From the NCBI GenBank assembly GCA_021819525.1, contig JAKAQW010000005.1:1-49935 (forward strand): a stretch of DNA of 49,935 nucleotides. Reading direction: 5' to 3'. The translations under genes were made by a program, and so were the position numbers. The notes beneath the pieces are model-generated. The model saw nothing but the letters and a program-made list of their open reading frames with translations. It did not search any database and had not been told where the DNA came from. This document shows positions 16,084 to 24,042 of the stretch, one piece after another (position 1 is the first letter of the stretch; every line of letters starts with the position of its first letter). Source of the stretch: Actinomycetes bacterium. Its GTDB lineage: Bacteria; Actinomycetota; Acidimicrobiia; Acidimicrobiales; UBA8190.

Positions 16084-16457
16084 CGCTGCACCGGGTCGTC
16101 GGTCTCGATCAGATCGGTCAGCCCGAGCACGTTCAGCACCCCGGTGACCAGCCTGGGTGGTGACCGAAAGGTCAGGATGCGATCTTGGCGGTGAAGTAGC
16201 TGTTGCGCGGTGACCAGGGCCCGGACGATGGCGGTGTCGTTGGAGGTCACCTCCGCCAGGTCGATGACCACGTCCCCCGTCCTGTCCGCGGCCACCCGGC
16301 ACAGCACGTCGCATAGATCTGGCCGAGTGGGTGTGCCCGCTTCGCCCCGCAGGGCGATCACGCAGCGTGTCCCCTCGGCGGGTACCTCCGGGATCATGCG
16401 AGAGGATCGGCCGCGGGGCGCGGTGTACGCCGATGGCGGCAGCATCTTTAGGGCCAT
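16080..16457 (-). CDS. STAS-domain protein (anti-sigma-factor-antagonist type)
   Basis: 125 aa. The STAS fold is indicated by CVIALRGEAGTPTRPDLCDV, then DVVIDLAEVTSNDTAIVRAL and an ITFRSPP-like strand. STAS proteins of the SpoIIAA/RsbV type act in partner-switching signalling. The usual phosphorylatable Ser lies in the region DLAEVTSNDTAIV; the exact residue cannot be fixed by eye. The ATG at 16457 has an excellent ribosome-binding site (AAGGGAG). No anti-sigma kinase is adjacent; the following genes are two tiny membrane proteins. Confidence 0.7.
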   Translation of the reverse strand: MALKMLPPSAYTAPRGRSSRMIPEVPAEGTRCVIALRGEAGTPTRPDLCDVLCRVAADRTGDVVIDLAEVTSNDTAIVRALVTAQQLLHRQDRILTFRSPPRLVTGVLNVLGLTDLIETDDPVQR

Positions 16458-16790
16458 TGGGTTTCTCCCTTCCCTGGTTGGTGGAGCGCGTTCGCTTGCT
16501 GCGCTACCAGGGTCTGGAGCAACGCCCCCGGGAGGGTGCCGCCGCCGACGGCAGAGTCCGACACGGTTCGGGTTCAGCCCGTGTCCATTTATTTCGGTAC
16601 ACCTCGTCGGCGTCGTCCGCCAGCGACGATTCGTGGTCGCGGCGCGAAGCGGAGCGCGGGGGCCACCTCGCGGGCGACCAATCGGCCGGCAAGGGATCCA
16701 ACCCATTCCGAACCCGGCTAGCCCGTGACCCGAGGGCCATTCTCAACCGCGCTACGGCTTGCCGTCGGCGCGCTGTAGCCCACCGGGTGA

Positions 16791-16818
16791 CCCGCGCGCC
16801 GCTTGGTGGGCGCGCGGG
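16791..16818 (-). terminator. Hairpin terminator-like structure after the DUF6458-like gene
   Basis: Perfect 10-bp GC stem (16791-16800 with 16809-16818) and 8-nt loop, 9 nt beyond the stop of the gene ending at 16827. No T-run, as is common in actinobacteria. The remaining 16458-16790 stretch has no recognisable gene. Confidence 0.55.
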
Positions 16819-16826
16819 CTTTCGGA

Positions 16827-17102
16827 TCAGATGACTTCGCTCTCCGTTCTCTTCGCCTGCTGGGTCGACTGAACGGGTGTGCCCTGACTGGTAACGACCG
16901 TGCGTTGGGCGACGCCACGGTGGTAGCGGCCGAGACCGCCCCAACTCGCCCAGAAGGCGATGGACAGTACGGCGCCGATGGCACCGACGATCATCAGCAC
17001 CACCCCGGTGGTGTGGACGTTGAACCCGTGGCCCTGCACGGTGACAGCGAAGCGCATGATGGCCCCGGCTGCGACTAGGAACATGCTGACACCGATTCCC
17101 AT
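16827..17102 (-). CDS. DUF6458-like small membrane protein
   Basis: 91 aa with two membrane spans: MGIGVSMFLVAAGAIMRFAV and a second in HTTGVVLMIVGAIGAVLSIA, then a short basic/polar tail. This layout and the starting MGIG...GAI.RFAV pattern match the small actinobacterial DUF6458 group; function unknown. The ATG at 17102 follows AGAAGGG. A good promoter lies 40-75 bp upstream. It is divergent from a winged-helix regulator. Confidence 0.65.
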   Translation of the reverse strand: MGIGVSMFLVAAGAIMRFAVTVQGHGFNVHTTGVVLMIVGAIGAVLSIAFWASWGGLGRYHRGVAQRTVVTSQGTPVQSTQQAKRTESEVI

Positions 17103-17149
17103 GATGGAACCCTTCTGAGTCTTGGCGACCCGGCGGGCCGCTTCCCCCG

Positions 17150-17178
17150 ATAGTACACCTGTTCGCCAATACTTGCAA
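17150..17178 (-). promoter_or_regulatory. Sigma-70-type promoter of the DUF6458-like gene
   Basis: On the minus strand TTGCAA (17178-17173) and TACTAT (17155-17150) are separated by exactly 17 bp. Predicted transcription start is near 17143, giving a ~40-nt leader. The -35 lies within the palindrome ACTTGCAAGT (17171-17180), flanked by inverted ATACT/AGTAT, a possible operator for the divergent regulator. Confidence 0.6.
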
Positions 17179-17212
17179 GTCACTTCTAGTATCTGGATGC
17201 TATTGTTGGGTG

Positions 17213-17524
17213 ATGGCCGAGTGGAGCTTCCTGACCAACCACGCCCGGGTGCTGGTGTTCATCGCCCATGACCCCGACGCCCGCCTGCGCGACCTGGCCG
17301 GCGCGGTAGGCGTCACCGAGCGCGCCGCGTACGGCATCGTGGCCGACCTGACCGAAGCCGGCTACATCGTCAAGGAGAAGGAGGGCCGCCGCAACCGCTA
17401 CCACATCCAGACGCACCTCCCCCTGCCCGATTCCATCATCCAGCAACCCACCATCGGTGAGGTCCTGGACCTCCTCGCCCACGCCGAACGCAAACGCAGT
17501 CGACCCCACCCCACCACCAACTAG
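17213..17524 (+). CDS. Winged-helix transcriptional regulator (ArsR/MarR-like)
   Basis: 103 aa. A single winged-helix domain: VLVFIAHDPDARLRDLAGAV then VTERAAYGIVADLTEAGYIV for the recognition helix and KEKEGRRNRYHI for the wing. Small, presumably dimeric, DNA-binding. The start is ATG 17213 (GTG 17210 possible). A TATTGT box ends 6 nt upstream and there is no ribosome-binding site, suggesting a leaderless mRNA. It probably controls itself and the divergent membrane-protein gene through the palindrome between them. Effector unknown. Confidence 0.75.
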   Translation: MAEWSFLTNHARVLVFIAHDPDARLRDLAGAVGVTERAAYGIVADLTEAGYIVKEKEGRRNRYHIQTHLPLPDSIIQQPTIGEVLDLLAHAERKRSRPHPTTN

Positions 17525-17596
17525 GCCGACCCGACGGCTGGAATGGACCACATCCATGACAGGCTGTGCTCAGCGACAAATAGGGAGGGAAGTGAC

Positions 17597-17971
17597 ATGA
17601 CCGACGCTCACGACGAGGCCCAGTGGAATGTGGCCGAGTGGCACGGCAAGATGCTTGTCGATTGCAATGGCGAGAAGATCGGCAAGCTGCAGGACGTCTA
17701 CGTCGATGTCGAGACCGATGAGCCGCAGTTCGCGACGGTGAAGGAGGGCTTGATCGGCCGGCACCTGACTTTCGTGCCTCTGGGCGGAGTTCAGGTCGGT
17801 CCTGACGGTCTGCAGGTAGCGGTAACCAAAGACCGGGTCCGGTCCGCGCCCGACATCGAGATGCACGGCGAGGAGCTCTCGCAAGCCGACGAGTCAACGC
17901 TCTATCACCACTTCGAGTTGAACTACACGCCGATCGCCACTGCGAGCGGCCGTCGTCTAGCCCGCCGGTGA
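17597..17971 (+). CDS. PRC-barrel domain protein
   Basis: 124 aa. The PRC-barrel beta structure is seen as GKMLVDCNGEKIGKLQDVYV then DVETDEPQFATVKEGLIGRH and TFVPLGGVQVGPDGLQVAVT. PRC-barrel proteins occur in RNA processing and photosynthetic assembly. Stand-alone actinobacterial forms are often stress-linked and of unknown function. ATG 17597 is preceded by AGGGAGGGA. Between its stop and 18283 no gene is recognisable. Confidence 0.8.
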   Translation: MTDAHDEAQWNVAEWHGKMLVDCNGEKIGKLQDVYVDVETDEPQFATVKEGLIGRHLTFVPLGGVQVGPDGLQVAVTKDRVRSAPDIEMHGEELSQADESTLYHHFELNYTPIATASGRRLARR

Positions 17972-18283
17972 CTCTTTCGCCGCGCGCCAGGGGGTGCGCG
18001 TGCTCCGACGGCTCGACCTCGCCCAGAGCGGCTGGGGCCCGAGTGACACGCAGAACGTGCACGCCGAACATCGTGGGGACAAGCTCCCGTGCCGATCGTA
18101 ACGACGGTGATACGCTCGCCGGAGTGGTTCCGGTGGCCTGCCAGGGTGTCCCAGAACGCGAGCGCCGAACATCCCCTGACCCCAGGACCGTCGTAGCCCG
18201 GAACGCCGGTTCGGGGCGCACAGAACGTTGCCCGCGGACGTACTCGCAGGGTACACCGCACCGGTGCACAGGGTGGCCTTCTG

Positions 18284-18586
18284 CTACCTGGTCATGCGCT
18301 GGCAGGTAGCGAAGCAGGCCAGCTCGCCTGGTGTCATGACGTGGGTGACGACGAAGGCCCGCTCACCGAGGCGCCAGAGACCTTCTCCTCGGACGAGCTC
18401 GGGGAACTGGGCCACCTCGGTCGACGACAGGCCGAGCGAGGTGCCGGTCTCGGTCGCCTCGCCGGGCTCCTGGGCGTAGGTGATCTTGGTCGAGCAGTCT
18501 GCGAGCAGTCCGAGCGCGAGCCCCCGGGCCTCGCTGCCGGCGTCGCCGACCGCGTCGAGGTCCGAGAGCCGGTGGATCACGATCAA
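18284..18586 (-). pseudogene. C-terminal fragment of a VirB4/TraC-like conjugation ATPase
   Basis: About 100 codons, no good start (first candidate TTG 18586). They read LIVIHRLSDLDAVGDAGSEA then ADCSTKITYAQEPGEATETG and LWRLGERAFVVTHVMTPGEL. This matches the C-terminal end of actinobacterial type-IV-secretion/conjugation ATPases: the post-Walker-B HRLSDL helix and the final beta region. The Walker A/B ATPase core is missing, so this is a 5'-truncated remnant of an integrative conjugative element. G/C third-position bias is preserved, suggesting recent loss. Confidence 0.6.
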
Positions 18587-18713
18587 TTCGGCGGTCCCGG
18601 GGGTCGAGGAACAGCCGTAGAGCCGTCGGCGCCGGCGATGATCCTCGGCCCTTGCTTGCCGATGCCTGCACCGCGATCGACTCTCCTAGACTCGTTCGAA
18701 GATCAGATCGGAG

Positions 18714-19070
18714 ATGGGCGAGGTGGGACGCATCTGGCAGTTCGTGCACCGCTCTGCGCGTTCTCGGCGATCCTCGGGGAGCCCGACGGCGCGGGGCTGG
18801 AGGTTCGGCGTCGTCTGTGGGCTGCTGCCCGCTGTGCTGGCCGTGGCTCTCGTCTCCGCTCCGCTCTCGAGCTGGGCGCAGCTGCCTGCCACCGTCGCTG
18901 TGCACTGGAGCCTGGGTGGGCTACCGGACCGTGCCAGCTCGAAATCTGCTGCCTTCCTGCACGCAGCCGCGTATGGTTGCCTGGGCGCGGCGGTGATGTG
19001 GAAGCTGGTCTGGCGGCGCGCCGACGGGGTGGGCGCCACAGCGGGTGGCGATCCCGAACCACCGGTGTAG
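18714..19070 (+). CDS. Membrane protein with DUF1648-like segment
   Basis: 118 aa. Two membrane helices (VVCGLLPAVLAVALVSAPLS; AAFLHAAAYGCLGAAVMWKL) flank LPATVAVHWSLGGLPDRAS, which resembles the DUF1648 motif (…P..V.tHW...G.pD...sK). A GTG at 18723, with GGAG nine bases upstream, is an alternative start. A TAGACT box lies about 25 bp upstream. Function unknown. Confidence 0.55.
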   Translation: MGEVGRIWQFVHRSARSRRSSGSPTARGWRFGVVCGLLPAVLAVALVSAPLSSWAQLPATVAVHWSLGGLPDRASSKSAAFLHAAAYGCLGAAVMWKLVWRRADGVGATAGGDPEPPV

Positions 19071-19590
19071 CTCGGGCTCGGTGCAGCGGAGAGGGCGATC
19101 TGGGTCGGAGGGGCGCGAAGCAGGTGGGCGCTACCGGCCGCAGGCTGCTCGACCCCTTTCGCTCAACCCGAGCACGGACTACCACCGCCTCGCTGGTCGC
19201 CCAAGACGGGCTACCGTCTGGAGGTTCGCCCGTCCACGATGCCCCGCCGCCATCAGAGGTGCGTCTGGGGGGATCCGGCCCAGCCCTCTGCAGGGTCGTG
19301 CAGCTCAGCCAGAGGGTCGGAGAGGGGCGAAGAGTTGACCATAACCTCGTCCGCGATCAGGTGGCACCTGCTTATTGACAGGTTCCGAAGCGGGCACGGT
19401 GCACGCGAAGCCAGCCGGGCCAGAGGATGCCTTTGCCTTGCGCAGATTGTCGCTCGCCCCCGCCACATCAGGGAGGTGTACCGGTGAGGCATCCCCAAGA
19501 TGTCGGCGTCTTCGAAGTGTCCGCGTGAGGCCTATCGCCGGCAGTGCGGTCGCGGGACCTCCGGACGCGGCCGGGGCGTCGGCGTGCATC
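19071..19590. other. Gap without recognisable genes
   Basis: About 520 bp between two small plus-strand genes. Open frames exist on both strands, but none shows consistent codon bias, a ribosome-binding site or a familiar motif. No clear repeat or tRNA was seen. Confidence 0.5.
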
Positions 19591-20025
19591 ATGGGGAGCA
19601 TGGACGCGGACGCCGTGACTCAGGAACTGGCAGACCGCTTCCGCTCGGTGGTACCCGAGGGTTCTCACCTTGAAGTTGGATCCGACGGCACTGTGTGGTT
19701 CTCATGCGACGAAGGACGCTTTCCGGGACAGCAGGGTGACTTCAAGCCGGGCATGGCGGGAACCCATCTGCGGTCCAACCTCCGCGCGGTGTCCGCCACA
19801 GATGCCGAGCGAGCAGTGGCGGCAGCCCGGCAGGCCCTGGACGACCTCCAGGACTATGTCGACGAGGCTTCGCATGAGCCGTGGCCGGGACTCCACCGAC
19901 CACCAAGTGCTCGGGCCGAGGTTCGCGAGGGGTGCCTGCACTGCCGGTACGTCGACGGCGACGAGGTCGTGCTGGAGCTTGATCCGGTCCCTCTGATCAG
20001 ACAGCCGCCCCCCGATCCACGCTGA
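19591..20025 (+). CDS. Hypothetical protein
   Basis: 144 aa (or 141 from the ATG at 19600). No family recognised. Good codon bias. An acidic, helical middle (ATDAERAVAAARQALDDLQD) and a CxxC in GCLHCRYVDGDEVVLELDPV near the C-terminus are visible. The N-terminus DAVTQELADRFRSVVPEGSH looks globular. The open frame extends further upstream, but that part lacks bias. Confidence 0.55.
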   Translation: MGSMDADAVTQELADRFRSVVPEGSHLEVGSDGTVWFSCDEGRFPGQQGDFKPGMAGTHLRSNLRAVSATDAERAVAAARQALDDLQDYVDEASHEPWPGLHRPPSARAEVREGCLHCRYVDGDEVVLELDPVPLIRQPPPDPR

Positions 20026-20116
20026 AGATATTCAGGTTCGAGCCGCTGGCCCCCGACGACGTACCCCATCCAGTCAGATCACCACGGGTCGATGCCGGAC
20101 ACGACCCGCAGACGGT

Positions 20117-20329
20117 TCAACGTTCGGGTAGCCGCTCGAGCGACTTGACCCAGACGGTCGGATCCATGATTGGAGGCATTCCCCTGGGCAAGATGCGATA
20201 GGTCGCATGCCACCCTTCGGTGAGCTCGGCAATGAACAATTCCTCGCCGGGCCGCCCGCGAAAGGGATATCGCACAATCCCTGGCGGGTCATAGGGATCG
20301 ACCAGGAGGGCGCTCATGGCGTCGTGCAC
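20117..20329 (-). CDS. Small hypothetical protein
   Basis: 70 aa from GTG 20329 (ATG 20317 possible). It reads DPPGIVRYPFRGRPGEELFI then AELTEGWHATYRILPRGMPP, a compact beta-rich fold faintly like small RelE-type toxins, but no catalytic residues can be assigned. The frame is open upstream to the stop of the gene ending at 20432, without a start codon, so translation by coupling or a lost start is possible. The leader has a GCAAGG/GCGAGG hexamer run. Confidence 0.45.
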   Translation of the reverse strand: MHDAMSALLVDPYDPPGIVRYPFRGRPGEELFIAELTEGWHATYRILPRGMPPIMDPTVWVKSLERLPER

Positions 20330-20431
20330 CGCCCGACGAACATCCTCCGGCTCCTGTTGCGGCTGGTCGAAAACTCTTTCCGTGAGAAAAAATCGCCACG
20401 CGAGGGCGAGGGCAAGGGCAAGGGTAGTGCC

Positions 20432-20734
20432 CTACAACCGCAGGAGGTCGGATAACTCATGCGTGGCCCAGTAACGGCCATCAGGTGGAGCGCTGTCGTC
20501 CACAGCCCCGACCTGTTCCTGCCAGTCTTCGGAGCAAGCGAGGCGGGCGCTCACTACCCAGGACTTCACGTAGGCCCGATAGTCGTCGCGTTCTTGTGAC
20601 CCACCCAGTGTCAGTTGCCACAGCCGCTTCGTCGCCCCCTCGACGAATTCGGTGGTCGCGTCGGTCCCGAGACGATGCAGGTTCTCGAAGAGCCAGTTCA
20701 CCTCTGCGATGGTCAAGTCAGTCTCACCATCCAT
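20432..20734 (-). CDS. Hypothetical protein
   Basis: 100 aa from ATG 20734, chosen because GGAG lies 9 nt upstream. Mostly helical and acidic: LTIAEVNWLFENLHRLGTDA then TTEFVEGATKRLWQLTLGGS. No known family. It sits directly upstream of the small gene ending at 20117, with which it could form a two-gene unit; a toxin-antitoxin pair is possible but unsupported. Confidence 0.5.
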   Translation of the reverse strand: MDGETDLTIAEVNWLFENLHRLGTDATTEFVEGATKRLWQLTLGGSQERDDYRAYVKSWVVSARLACSEDWQEQVGAVDDSAPPDGRYWATHELSDLLRL

Positions 20735-20781
20735 GGCCCGCACCTCCGATCACCACCATCATCGTAACGCCATGTCAAGGG

Positions 20782-20833
20782 TTTTCCACAGCATCTCGTG
20801 GATGACAGCTCTGTAGTTACACTGTTATCCACA
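20782..20833 (+). other. DnaA-box-like sites in an AT-richer spacer
   Basis: TTTTCCACA at 20782-20790 (one mismatch) and a perfect TTATCCACA at 20825-20833 lie in the comparatively AT-rich 5' flank of the minus-strand gene starting at 20734. There is no dnaA, dnaN or replication gene nearby, so this is not evidence of oriC. A DnaA-regulated promoter or a remnant of a mobile replicon are alternatives. Confidence 0.4.
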
Positions 20834-20975
20834 AGTTCCCGCCGGTCCGACAATCGGGGGCCCGCGGTCTCGACCGCCGCTCGCTCGTCGCACCGTCGCT
20901 CACCCGACCGGCCTCGGTGATGACCCGCGACCCGAGGAGGCGATATCGGCAGCTGGCCTCAGCCTGATGCACCAC

Positions 20976-21147
20976 TCGAGCTCGTCATGCCCGCGGATGC
21001 CCCGAGCTCGTCACCGCCGACCACATGGTCCGCCTCGCCCGAGCTCGTCACCGCCGACCACATGGTCTGCCTCGCCCGAGCTACCCGTCACCGCCACCCA
21101 CATGGTCCGCCTCGCCTGCCCGAGCCGTCACCGCCGACCACCCTGCC
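20976..21147 (+). repeat. 37-bp tandem repeat array
   Basis: Units beginning CGAGCTCGTCACCGCCGACC start at 21003 and 21040 (nearly identical), then diverged copies at 21077 and 21121, and a poor copy at about 20977. There are no intervening unique spacers, so it is not CRISPR. The 20834-21617 stretch contains no recognisable gene. Confidence 0.65.
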
Positions 21148-21617
21148 GAGCCCTCCCGAGAGAGCACAGCAGCTGCCACGAGAGCGGTGGGGCTCCTGGG
21201 GCCGAAGAGGTTTCGCCAGGAGCCCGCTGGCCCTCACCGACTGGCGACACCGCCAGCGCTGCCGGACAACCCGCCGTGCTTCCACTTCTCCGCCCGAGCC
21301 CCAGCACTCGCGACGAGCCTCGTCATCGGGACCACCGAGGAGATGGCGGGTGACAACTTCGTCGTCGGAGCGTGGAAGCTCGAAATGACAGCACCCACGG
21401 TCGTCGGGCTCGTCCCGTCCAGGGCAGCATACGCGAACCGGGCCCAGGACGACACCGCCGAGCCCAGGGTGACGGTCTCGACGTCGACGCGGCATCGGTG
21501 GGACCGGGGCTCGCCGACCCAGGTATCGTGAGGCTCGTCTATCCAGGTCGGCCCCGGGGATGCAGCTCACCGTCTACGTAACCCCAGGTCCGATCGATCC
21601 GGCCCAAGGAGGCGTCA

Positions 21618-21971
21618 TTGACCGAGCACGACGTACGGATGGTCGTCTTGTCCACCGACGACCTCGACGAATCGATCCGGTTCTACACCGAGAGCGTCGG
21701 GATGTCCCTGAAGTTTCGTGACGGAGCGCACTTCGCGGCGCTCGACGGTGGGTCGATCACCCTGGCGCTGGCCACCGCGATCGATCATCCCATGCCCGGG
21801 CAGGTCGTCGTCGGCATCAAGACCGACGACGTCGACGCCGCGGCAGAGGCGGTCGAGGCGAACGGTGGCGGCATCGTCAAAGGGCCGTACACCGACGCGC
21901 ACGAGCGACGCGTCGTGGCGTACGACAGCAAGGGTAACGGCCTGGTCTTCTACAGCCCGCTGGCCCGCTGA
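21618..21971 (+). CDS. VOC (glyoxalase/bleomycin-resistance) family protein
   Basis: 117 aa, a single vicinal-oxygen-chelate domain made of two beta-alpha-beta-beta-beta modules: VRMVVLSTDDLDESIRFYTE and, in the second half, VVGIKTDDVDAAAEAVEANG ending GNGLVFYSPL. The substrate cannot be told. The start is TTG 21618, supported by AAGGAGG seven nt upstream. It is followed by a hairpin and then the PucR-type regulator. Confidence 0.8.
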   Translation: MTEHDVRMVVLSTDDLDESIRFYTESVGMSLKFRDGAHFAALDGGSITLALATAIDHPMPGQVVVGIKTDDVDAAAEAVEANGGGIVKGPYTDAHERRVVAYDSKGNGLVFYSPLAR

Positions 21972-22069
21972 GCGCCATCGCCCCCTTCAACCCCAGTGGG
22001 TGCTCCGAAGCCCGTCCACCCAGCTAGGACCCGTCGCGAAGGCGCACGCTGTCGTGCCGCTCGTGCTGA

Positions 22070-22090
22070 GCGAGCGCCACGAGCGCTCGC
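22070..22090 (+). terminator. 8-bp inverted repeat between VOC gene and pucR-like gene
   Basis: GCGAGCGC and GCGCTCGC separated by 5 nt, 99 nt beyond the VOC stop. It may be a terminator or an operator for the downstream regulator. The rest of 21972-22336 (365 bp) shows no gene. Confidence 0.4.
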
Positions 22091-22336
22091 CGGCGGGCGA
22101 GCCGCTGCCCTGGCCGGGAACGACCTCCGGACGACGCTTCGGGCTGGAGATGCTCCGGGGCCGGAGAGGGCTCCTGCCCGGCGAGGCGCCCGGAGCCCTC
22201 TCCGAGGCCCTCGTGGGCTTCGAGCCGAGCGCCGGGTCGCTCGTGGCGCCCCGAGGGCTGGCGCCGCCGGGCACGCGCTCGGCCCAGGGCTCGTCCTCCT
22301 CGCCTGGCGGGAGCGACGTCGCACTACGCTCGGAGC

Positions 22337-23947
22337 GTGCCGCGACCCACGGAACCGGTACTGCTCGAGGCCGACAGGGCAGTCGTCACCGTCGCCGACG
22401 TCCTCGTGCTCGACGAGGTGCAGGCGGGGTCGCCGCACGTGCTCTGTGCTCACGACCACCTGGACCGACCGGTGCGCTGGGTCCACATCGCCGAGGTCCC
22501 CGACATCGCCAAGCTGCTCAAAGGCGGCGAGCTCCTGCTCACGACGGGCATCGCCTTCCCCGACCACGACGCGGGGCTCACCTCGTACGTAGAAGAGCTC
22601 GCAGAGGCCGGAGCCAGCGGCCTGGTCGTAGAGCTGGTCCGCCGCTACAGCACGATGCCCGCAGCGTTGGTGGCAGCCGCCTCGCGGGTGGGACTGCCAC
22701 TGGTGGCCCTCGAGCGAGAGGCCCCGTTCGTGACCATCACCGAAGCGGTGCACGCCAAGATCATGAGCGCGCAGCTCGCCGACCTGCTGCTCGAGGAGCG
22801 GGTCCACCGGTCCTTCCACACCCTGGCAGCACGCACGGCACCCGGCGACGTGGTCCGCAAGATGAGCGAGCTGGCCCACTGCCCGGTGGTGTTCGAGAAC
22901 ATCGCCCACAAGCCACTCGCTGTGGCCGACCACTCGGTACCCCTCGAGGAGCTGCTGAGCGGGTGGGAAGACCGTAGCCGGCGTCTGGACAACGACCACC
23001 CGGGATGGCTCGCCGCCTCGGTCGAGCCGCGGGGCCAGCCCTGCGGCCGGGTGGTGATGCTTCTCGACCGGCCCCGAACCGCGCTGCACCGCTGCGTCCT
23101 CGACAGCGGTGCCGATGCCTTGGCCGTGGCCTGGCTGGTCGCCGGGCCGCCGTCGTCGCTGGAGCACGCCGCCCAGCGGGAGCTGCTCCAAGACGTCGCC
23201 ACCGGCCGGTGCCAGTCCATGAACGAGGTCTACGTTCGCTCACGAGCACTGGGGATCCCCCTACGCCACCAGCACCTGGCCGTGATGTGCGTCGCCTCCA
23301 CCCACCCGTTCTGCTCCGAGGAGGCCCTGAGCCGCGCCCTGGCCCGTTCGAGGACCACCGGCTTGGTGGGGCGGATCCGCGACGACCAAGTCGTCACCGT
23401 GATGGTGCTCCCCCCCGGCGACGCCCGCGCCGAGCGTCTGGCCCACATCGCCGCCGACGTCCGGGGCGCCCAGGCGGCTTCGCCGCTGTCGCTGGCCTTC
23501 GGGGCGGCGTTCCTTCCCGAGCACCCCGAGCTCGGCGACCTGCCCCGGGCCATGGCCCGAGCCGAGGAGGCCGCCCAGTCGGTCCTGGGCACCGGCGACG
23601 AGCGGGTCGTGACCGTCGACGACATCGACCTGCGGGGCCTGCTGCGACTGCTGTCGAGCGACCCCCGGGTCCAGCGTTTCACCTCGAGGGAGCTGCGGCG
23701 GCTCTGGGAGCACGACGAGCGCCACGGCACGCATCTCCTCGACATCCTCGTCGTCTACCTCGAGAGCGGTGGCAACAAGTCGGTGGCTGCCGCGCGCTCT
23801 CACCTGAGCCGGGCGGCCTTCTACAACTCGCTCGATCGCATCGCCACCGTCGTGCAGCGCGACCTGGAGGATCCCGAGGTCCGCACGGCCTTGTACGTCG
23901 CCGTGCTGGCGTCACCGGGCGGTCCACCGGCGCGCACGGCCAGCTGA
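22337..23947 (+). CDS. PucR family transcriptional regulator
   Basis: 536 aa. The N-terminal PucR/purine-catabolism sensing domain (about 15-140) starts VTVADVLVLDEVQAGSPHVL and contains AEVPDIAKLLKGGELLLTTG. A central GGDEF-like region follows. The C-terminal helix-turn-helix is LLDILVVYLESGGNKSVAAA then RSHLSRAAFYNSLDRI. PucR-type proteins regulate purine or pyrimidine degradation. It converges on the minus-strand pyrimidine-catabolism operon ending at 24043 and is its likely regulator. GTG start 22337, GGAG immediately upstream. Confidence 0.88.
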   Translation: MPRPTEPVLLEADRAVVTVADVLVLDEVQAGSPHVLCAHDHLDRPVRWVHIAEVPDIAKLLKGGELLLTTGIAFPDHDAGLTSYVEELAEAGASGLVVELVRRYSTMPAALVAAASRVGLPLVALEREAPFVTITEAVHAKIMSAQLADLLLEERVHRSFHTLAARTAPGDVVRKMSELAHCPVVFENIAHKPLAVADHSVPLEELLSGWEDRSRRLDNDHPGWLAASVEPRGQPCGRVVMLLDRPRTALHRCVLDSGADALAVAWLVAGPPSSLEHAAQRELLQDVATGRCQSMNEVYVRSRALGIPLRHQHLAVMCVASTHPFCSEEALSRALARSRTTGLVGRIRDDQVVTVMVLPPGDARAERLAHIAADVRGAQAASPLSLAFGAAFLPEHPELGDLPRAMARAEEAAQSVLGTGDERVVTVDDIDLRGLLRLLSSDPRVQRFTSRELRRLWEHDERHGTHLLDILVVYLESGGNKSVAAARSHLSRAAFYNSLDRIATVVQRDLEDPEVRTALYVAVLASPGGPPARTAS

Positions 23948-24042
23948 GGGCACGCCTCAGGCCTATCTGCACGGTGTCCGCTCACGGGCTGACCACCCCG
24001 TCGCGGCATTCGAGAGATCTCGCGCGAGTCGACACGGCGCCG

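Noticed and set aside
20117-20734. Toxin-antitoxin pair
   Set aside because: Only a vague RelE-like look in the 70-aa product and no DNA-binding motif in the other; evidence too weak.
20782-20833. Chromosome origin (oriC)
   Set aside because: Only two DnaA-box-like sites and no dnaA, dnaN or gidB-type neighbours.
20976-21147. Possible CRISPR array
   Set aside because: The 37-bp units are contiguous with no unique spacers, repeats diverge in length, and no cas genes are present.
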